Source of the DNA: Betaproteobacteria bacterium
GTDB taxonomy: Bacteria; Pseudomonadota; Gammaproteobacteria; Burkholderiales; Burkholderiaceae_C
DNA: 10,820 nt
NCBI GenBank assembly: GCA_009918225.1
Contig: RGEP01000041.1
Location: forward strand, 1 to 10,820
Reading direction: 5' to 3'
Shown here: in pieces, positions 7,283-10,820 of the stretch
Position numbering within the stretch: the first letter of the stretch is position 1
Layout: every line of letters begins with the position of its first letter
Translations under genes and position numbers: made by a program
The notes under the pieces: generated by a model
Databases searched by the model: none
The model's input: only the letters and a program-made list of their open reading frames with translations
Told to the model about the DNA's origin: nothing

Positions 7283-8152
7283 ATGAAACTGCGCTTCACC
7301 AAGATGCAGGGGGCCGGCAACGATTTCGTGGTGCTTGATGCCACGCGCGGCGCGCTGCCGCTGAACGCCGAGCTCATCCAGCGCTTGGGCGACCGGCGCT
7401 TTGGCGTGGGGGCCGACCAGGTGCTGGTGGTGGAGCCGGCGGGCTCGCCCGATGTCGACTTCCGCTATCGCATCTTCAACGGTGCCACGGGCCAAGAGGT
7501 GGAGCATTGCGGCAATGGCGCGCGCTGCTTTGTGCGCTACGTGCGCGAGCATGGCCTGACCGACCGTGATGTGGTGCGGGTTGAAACGCTGAACAACCGC
7601 CTGGAGCTGCGCCTGCAGCCCGATGGCCGGGTCACCGTGGACATGAACGCCCCTGTCTTCGAGCTGGAGCGGCTGCCCTTTGATGCGCAGGGGTTGGTGC
7701 CTCAGGTGGTGGGCTCATTTGAGCTGTGGCCCTTGATGCTGAAGGATGGCCAGCAGGTGGCCGTGGCGGCCTTGTCGATGGGCAACCCCCATGCGGTGTT
7801 GCGCGTGTCCGATGTCGACGCATTCGATGTGCAGTCCGTGGGCCCGCAGATCGAATCACACCCGCGCTTTGCGCGCCGGGTGAATGCCGGATTTCTGCAG
7901 GTGCTCTCGCGCCGCGAGGTCAAGCTGCGGGTGTACGAGCGTGACGCGGGCGAAACCCTGGCCTGCGGAACCGGTGCCTGTGCAGCGGTGGTGGCGGGCA
8001 TCCGGCTGGGCTGGCTCGATACGCGGGTCGATGTGCACACCCGCGGCGGCTGCTTGACCATCGAGTGGCCCTGGGCTGAACAAGGCCTGCAGGCGCATGT
8101 GCTGATGACGGGCCCGGCTGAAACGGTCTTTGAAGGAGAGATTTCACTGTGA
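7283..8152 (+). CDS. dapF: Diaminopimelate epimerase
   Basis: Cytosolic, cofactor-independent epimerase that turns LL- into meso-diaminopimelate, used for peptidoglycan and as the last intermediate before lysine. It has 289 residues, slightly longer than the E. coli enzyme. It opens with MKLRFTKMQGAGNDFVVLDA, the strongly conserved start that fixes the ATG. The two acid/base cysteines are Cys76 in EHCGNGARC and Cys228 in ETLACGTGACA. GVGADQVL (41-48), NNRLE (104-108) and MGNPH (166-170) also match the family. Upstream is a -10-like box rather than a Shine-Dalgarno. An AAGGAG near the end of the gene (8133-8138) serves the overlapping DUF484 gene. The order dapF, DUF484, xerC is the same as in gammaproteobacteria. 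Confidence 0.98.
   Translation: MKLRFTKMQGAGNDFVVLDATRGALPLNAELIQRLGDRRFGVGADQVLVVEPAGSPDVDFRYRIFNGATGQEVEHCGNGARCFVRYVREHGLTDRDVVRVETLNNRLELRLQPDGRVTVDMNAPVFELERLPFDAQGLVPQVVGSFELWPLMLKDGQQVAVAALSMGNPHAVLRVSDVDAFDVQSVGPQIESHPRFARRVNAGFLQVLSRREVKLRVYERDAGETLACGTGACAAVVAGIRLGWLDTRVDVHTRGGCLTIEWPWAEQGLQAHVLMTGPAETVFEGEISL
8133..8138 (+). promoter_or_regulatory. Ribosome binding site for the GTG start of the DUF484 gene
   Basis: AAGGAG inside the dapF 3' end, 10 nt before GTG at 8149. That GTG shares bases with the dapF stop (GTGA), so this site decides the start and suggests coupled translation. Confidence 0.75.
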
Positions 8153-8856
8153 ACCACGACAACGCAGGCGACCTGGGGGTGCAGGGCATCACCGAAGCCG
8201 ACATTGCCAACTACCTGGCACACACCCCCGGCTTCTTCGAGCGGCAGGCCGAACTCTTGGCCACCATTCGGCTGGCCAGCCCTCACGGGACGCGCGCGGT
8301 TTCCCTGCAGGAGCGGCAGATGGAGATGCTGCGAGAGCGCATCAAGGGCTTGGAGCACAAGATCATCGAAATGATCCGGGCCGGTCAGGAAAATGTGGCC
8401 ATCGCCGACCGCCTGCACCGCTGGACCCGCAGCCTGATGCTCACGGCCGACCCAAGCGAATTGCCAGGTGTGTTGGTGACACAGGTCCAACAACAGTTTT
8501 TGGTGCCCCAGGCGGCTGTCCGGGTGTGGGATGTGGCCGAGGCCTTTGCGGGCCTTGCGGCTGCGCAAGGGGTGTCTGAGGAGGCGCGCTCACTGGCTCA
8601 ATCCTTGAGCCTGCCCTTCTGTGGCCTGAACACGGGCGGTGATGTGGTGAAGTGGTTGGACGATGCGCACACCGTGGCGTCCATGGCGATGATTCCCTTG
8701 CGCCACGGTTCGGGTGACGGGTGCTTCGGCCTGCTGGTCTTGGGTTCGCCCGACCCCACCCGCTATGCAGCCGACATGGGCACTGATTTCTTGATGCGCA
8801 TGGGCGAACTGGCCAGTGCGGCCATGGCGCGCCTCTTGCCCACGCCCCAGGCATGA
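8149..8856 (+). CDS. DUF484 family protein, GAF-like (YigA-like position)
   Basis: A soluble protein of 235 residues with no established biochemical role. It starts at GTG with a good Shine-Dalgarno and overlaps the dapF stop. The N-terminal ITEADIANYLAHTPGFFERQAELLATIRLASPHGTRAVSLQERQ region, with FF followed by L..I and SLQERQ, is the hallmark of DUF484. Residues about 50-80 (QERQMEMLRERIKGLEHKIIEMIRAGQEN) are heptad-like and probably a coiled coil. The remainder, about 92-230, reads as a GAF-type fold ending in SAAMARLLP. No ligand-binding residues can be assigned. Its stop overlaps the xerC ATG. The same family lies between dapF and xerC in E. coli (yigA), so the setting supports the family call. 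A link to cell envelope or division is only inferred from the neighbours. Confidence 0.9.
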   Translation: MNHDNAGDLGVQGITEADIANYLAHTPGFFERQAELLATIRLASPHGTRAVSLQERQMEMLRERIKGLEHKIIEMIRAGQENVAIADRLHRWTRSLMLTADPSELPGVLVTQVQQQFLVPQAAVRVWDVAEAFAGLAAAQGVSEEARSLAQSLSLPFCGLNTGGDVVKWLDDAHTVASMAMIPLRHGSGDGCFGLLVLGSPDPTRYAADMGTDFLMRMGELASAAMARLLPTPQA

Positions 8857-9815
8857 AAGAAACCGCAGCCCCGCGCGACGCCGCGGTGGCGCGGTACCTG
8901 GAGCATGTGACGGTGGCCAGACGGCTGGCGCCGCGCAGCGTGGCCATGATCAGCGACGGCTTGGCGCGCTTGGAAATGCGCTGCGGGTCGGAGGGCGTGC
9001 CCTTGAGTGCTGTTCAGCCGCACCATGTGCGCACTTGGTTGGCCCGGCTGCACCAGGGCGGCTTGGCACCACGTTCGGTAGCCATCGTGCTGTCGGCGTG
9101 GCGCGGTTTTTATCGCTGGTGGGGCCGGGAGGGCGGAGTGGCCGCCAACCCCGCTGACGGGCTGAAGGCGCCCAAGGCGCCACGCCCGCTGCCCAAGGCC
9201 TTGTCGGTGGAACAGGCCGTGGCCCTGGCCGAGCACCGCACCCCGATGCGGCCTGATGCACCCGACCCCGCACGAGAGGCTGCATTGGCCGCGCGCGACC
9301 ACGCCATCATCGAGTTGCTGTACGGATGCGGATTGCGGGTGGGCGAGTTGGTGGGCCTGGATGTGCAGCCCAGCGACCAGGCCTTGGGCTGGTTGGACTT
9401 GCAGGACGCCACCGCACACGTCACCGGCAAGGGACGCAAGCGCCGATCGGTGCCCATGGGCGAGGCCGCCCTGCGAGCCGTACAAGCGTGGCTGGCCCAC
9501 CGCGGCACCACCGTGCCTGCACGCGACGCAGCCCTGTTCTTGAACCGCCAGGGCCTGCGCCTGAGCGACAGCCAGGTGCGCACCCGATTGCGCCAAGCAG
9601 CCCTTCAAGCCGGGCTGCCGACCTCGGTGCACCCGCACATGCTGCGCCACAGCTTTGCCAGCCACTTGCTGCAGTCCAGTGGTGACCTTCGTGCGGTGCA
9701 AGAGTTGTTGGGCCATGCCCACATCAGCACCACCCAGGTCTACACCAAGCTCGACTTCCAGCACCTGGCCCGGGTGTACGACGCGGCACATCCCAGGGCC
9801 AAGCGCAAGGGTTGA
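8853..9815 (+). CDS. xerC: Tyrosine recombinase XerC
   Basis: Site-specific recombinase that acts with XerD at the dif site to resolve chromosome dimers at division. It has 320 residues. The N-terminal SAM-like core-binding domain spans about 10-100, with PRSVAMISDGLARLE and PRSVAIVLSAWRGFYRWW. The catalytic domain carries the full set: Arg162 in GCGLRVGELVGLD, Lys193 in VTGKGRKRR, His262 and Arg265 in HPHMLRHSFASHLL, His288 in LLGHAHISTTQ, and nucleophile Tyr297 in QVYTKLD. XerC rather than XerD is favoured by its place after dapF and DUF484 and by the LLGHAHISTTQVYTKLDFQHLARVYDAAHPRA ending. It overlaps the previous gene by ATGA and has no clear Shine-Dalgarno of its own, so translation is probably coupled. 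The last codons and the stop lie in a 13-bp tandem repeat. No dif site is seen in the window. Confidence 0.95.
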   Translation: MKETAAPRDAAVARYLEHVTVARRLAPRSVAMISDGLARLEMRCGSEGVPLSAVQPHHVRTWLARLHQGGLAPRSVAIVLSAWRGFYRWWGREGGVAANPADGLKAPKAPRPLPKALSVEQAVALAEHRTPMRPDAPDPAREAALAARDHAIIELLYGCGLRVGELVGLDVQPSDQALGWLDLQDATAHVTGKGRKRRSVPMGEAALRAVQAWLAHRGTTVPARDAALFLNRQGLRLSDSQVRTRLRQAALQAGLPTSVHPHMLRHSFASHLLQSSGDLRAVQELLGHAHISTTQVYTKLDFQHLARVYDAAHPRAKRKG

Positions 9816-9840
9816 GCGCAAGGGTTGAGCGCAAGGTTTG
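9802..9840 (+). repeat. 13-bp tandem repeat, three copies, spanning the xerC stop codon
   Basis: AGCGCAAGGGTTG occurs at 9802-9814 and 9815-9827, and with one change (AGCGCAAGGTTTG) at 9828-9840. The first copy encodes the last residues of XerC and its boundary with the second supplies TGA, so the extra copies lie outside the gene. This looks like a recent slippage duplication. Confidence 0.9.
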
Positions 9841-9845
9841 GGCTC

Positions 9846-9859
9846 GGTGTGGCCACACC
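9846..9859. promoter_or_regulatory. Perfect 14-bp palindrome upstream of the RlmI-like gene
   Basis: GGTGTGGCCACACC is fully self-complementary with no spacer. It ends 22 bp before the -10-like GACAAT, close to where a -35 element would lie, so it could be an operator for a dimeric regulator. A hairpin with a GGCC loop is the other reading, but no T-tract follows. No regulator can be named. Confidence 0.35.
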
Positions 9860-9881
9860 AGGACGGGCAGGCTCGGTAGCC

Positions 9882-9887
9882 GACAAT
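9882..9887 (+). promoter_or_regulatory. -10-like hexamer directly before the RlmI-like gene
   Basis: GACAAT ends exactly 7 nt before the ATG at 9895, the same layout as at dapF. A GGGA at 9890-9893 is too close to serve as a normal Shine-Dalgarno. No convincing -35 is visible. Confidence 0.3.
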
Positions 9888-9894
9888 CTGGGAC

Positions 9895-10820
9895 ATGAAG
9901 ACCATCAAGTTGCGCGAGGGCAAGGAGCGTTCGCTGCTGCGCCGCCACCCCTGGGTGTTTCAGGGCAGCATCGCCAAGGGGCAGGCCGATCCCGGAGAGA
10001 CGGTGCGGGTGGAGTCCCATGCCGGCGAGTTTTTGGCCTGGGCGTCCTTCAGCCCCAGTTCCATGATCCGTGCGCGGGCGTGGAGTTTTGATGAAGCCGA
10101 ACGCATCGACCACGCCTTCTTCAAGCGCCGAATTCAGACCGCGCTGGATCTGCGCACCCGGCTGCCCATTCGCAGCAATGGGGTGCGCCTGATCCATGGC
10201 GAAGCCGATGGACTGCCCGGCCTGATCGTGGACCGCTACGCCGATGTCCTGAGTGTGCAATTTCTGTCGGCCGGCACTGAGCGGTGGAAGCAGGCGATTG
10301 CCGACATTTTGGTGGAGCGCACCGGCGTGGCTGCCGTGTATGAGCGGTCGGACTCCGGTGTGCGCACGCTCGAAGGCTTGCAGCCGGTGGCGGGCTGGCT
10401 GCGCGGTCAGGATGCCGCTGCCGCCTCTTCGGGAGGTGCCACACCACCCACCGAGGTCACCATCGATGAGCACGACTGGAAGCTCACCCTGGACGTGGCC
10501 GAGGGCCACAAGACCGGCTTTTATTTGGATCAGCGTGACAACCGCATGCGCTTTGCGCAGTGGGTGCGGCAGTTTGCTTGCAAACGGGTGTTGAACGGTT
10601 ACTGCTACACCGGTGGGTTTTCGGTGGCGGCGTTGGCCGGTGGTGCCACTGAAGTTGTGAGCGTGGATTCTTCGGCGCCTGCCCTGGCGCGCGCCTCGGC
10701 CCATGTCGCGCTAAACGGGTTTGAGGCGGCTCGCCATCGGGCCTTGGACGCCGACGTGAACCAGACCCTGCGTGAGGCGATCAAGCAAGGTGAGCGGTAT
10801 GACGCCATCGTGCTGGACCC
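9895..10820 (+). CDS. rlmI: Class I SAM-dependent 23S rRNA methyltransferase, RlmI-like (C-terminus beyond the window)
   Basis: Expected to methylate a cytosine (C1962 in E. coli numbering) of 23S rRNA to m5C with SAM as donor. The first 308 codons are present and the frame stays open to the right edge. Domains in order: an N-terminal PUA-like RNA-binding domain (about 1-75) with KLREGKERSLLRRHPWVFQGSI; a middle domain with IHGEADGLPGLIVDRYAD (100-117) and YERSDSGVR (149-157); then a Rossmann methyltransferase with GHKTGFYLDQRDNR (204-217) and the SAM-binding LNGYCYTGGFSVAALAGGA (233-251). The last complete residues are YDAIVLD, the start of the DPP catalytic region. The segment about 168-186, rich in Ala, Ser, Gly and Pro, looks like a linker. 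The ATG is chosen by the conserved N-terminus. RlmI is the best match, but other members of this YccW-like COG1092 group are possible. Confidence 0.88.
   Translation, partial: MKTIKLREGKERSLLRRHPWVFQGSIAKGQADPGETVRVESHAGEFLAWASFSPSSMIRARAWSFDEAERIDHAFFKRRIQTALDLRTRLPIRSNGVRLIHGEADGLPGLIVDRYADVLSVQFLSAGTERWKQAIADILVERTGVAAVYERSDSGVRTLEGLQPVAGWLRGQDAAAASSGGATPPTEVTIDEHDWKLTLDVAEGHKTGFYLDQRDNRMRFAQWVRQFACKRVLNGYCYTGGFSVAALAGGATEVVSVDSSAPALARASAHVALNGFEAARHRALDADVNQTLREAIKQGERYDAIVLD

Noticed and set aside
6629..7552. 307-codon minus-strand frame opposite the second acyltransferase and dapF
   Set aside because: It crosses two real genes on the other strand and shows no recognisable motif.
8763..9923. 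386-codon minus-strand frame opposite xerC
   Set aside because: The plus strand holds XerC with all catalytic residues; the antisense product shows no family features.

Overview
The window looks like an ordinary chromosomal stretch of a GC-rich betaproteobacterium, most likely Burkholderiales and probably Comamonadaceae. The basis is codon use, the family resemblance of every protein, the metK / paired late acyltransferase / dapF neighbourhood, and a classic SAH riboswitch in front of ahcY, a class concentrated in beta- and gammaproteobacteria. Ten protein genes are supported; the first (ahcY) and last (rlmI-like) run off the ends. I see no tRNA, rRNA, insertion sequence, prophage or CRISPR array.

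Layout. Left part, minus strand: ahcY (S-adenosylhomocysteine hydrolase, <1..907) is preceded by a long leader whose first part, about 1107 down to 1028, folds as an SAH riboswitch. Divergent from it is a YbfB/YjiJ-like major facilitator transporter (1225..2487). It converges after 24 bp on an amidase-signature enzyme (2512..4044, minus), which lies downstream of metK (S-adenosylmethionine synthetase, 4144..5322, minus). A hairpin-rich spacer of about 96 bp separates metK from the amidase. A 134-bp divergent promoter region (5323..5456) separates metK from the right half.

Right part, plus strand: two overlapping LpxL/HtrB-type lipid A acyltransferases (5457..6335 and 6332..7261), then dapF (7283..8152), a DUF484 protein (8149..8856) and xerC (8853..9815). 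These genes overlap by 3 or 4 nt or are 21 nt apart, so they probably form one transcription unit; dapF, DUF484 and xerC keep the same relative order as the E. coli dapF-yigA-xerC cluster. After a 79-bp gap with a 13-bp tandem repeat and a 14-bp palindrome comes an RlmI-like 23S rRNA cytosine methyltransferase (9895..>10820).

How the genes work together: metK makes SAM, methyltransferases such as the RlmI-like protein turn it into SAH, and ahcY removes SAH under control of an SAH-sensing RNA. The plus-strand cluster serves the cell envelope (lipid A acylation, meso-diaminopimelate for peptidoglycan and lysine) and chromosome dimer resolution. I found no clear undescribed system. The signals most worth a second look are the riboswitch and its distant candidate expression platform, the multi-hairpin spacer after metK, and a repeated -10-like hexamer exactly 7 nt before three ATG starts, which suggests leaderless or near-leaderless transcripts.
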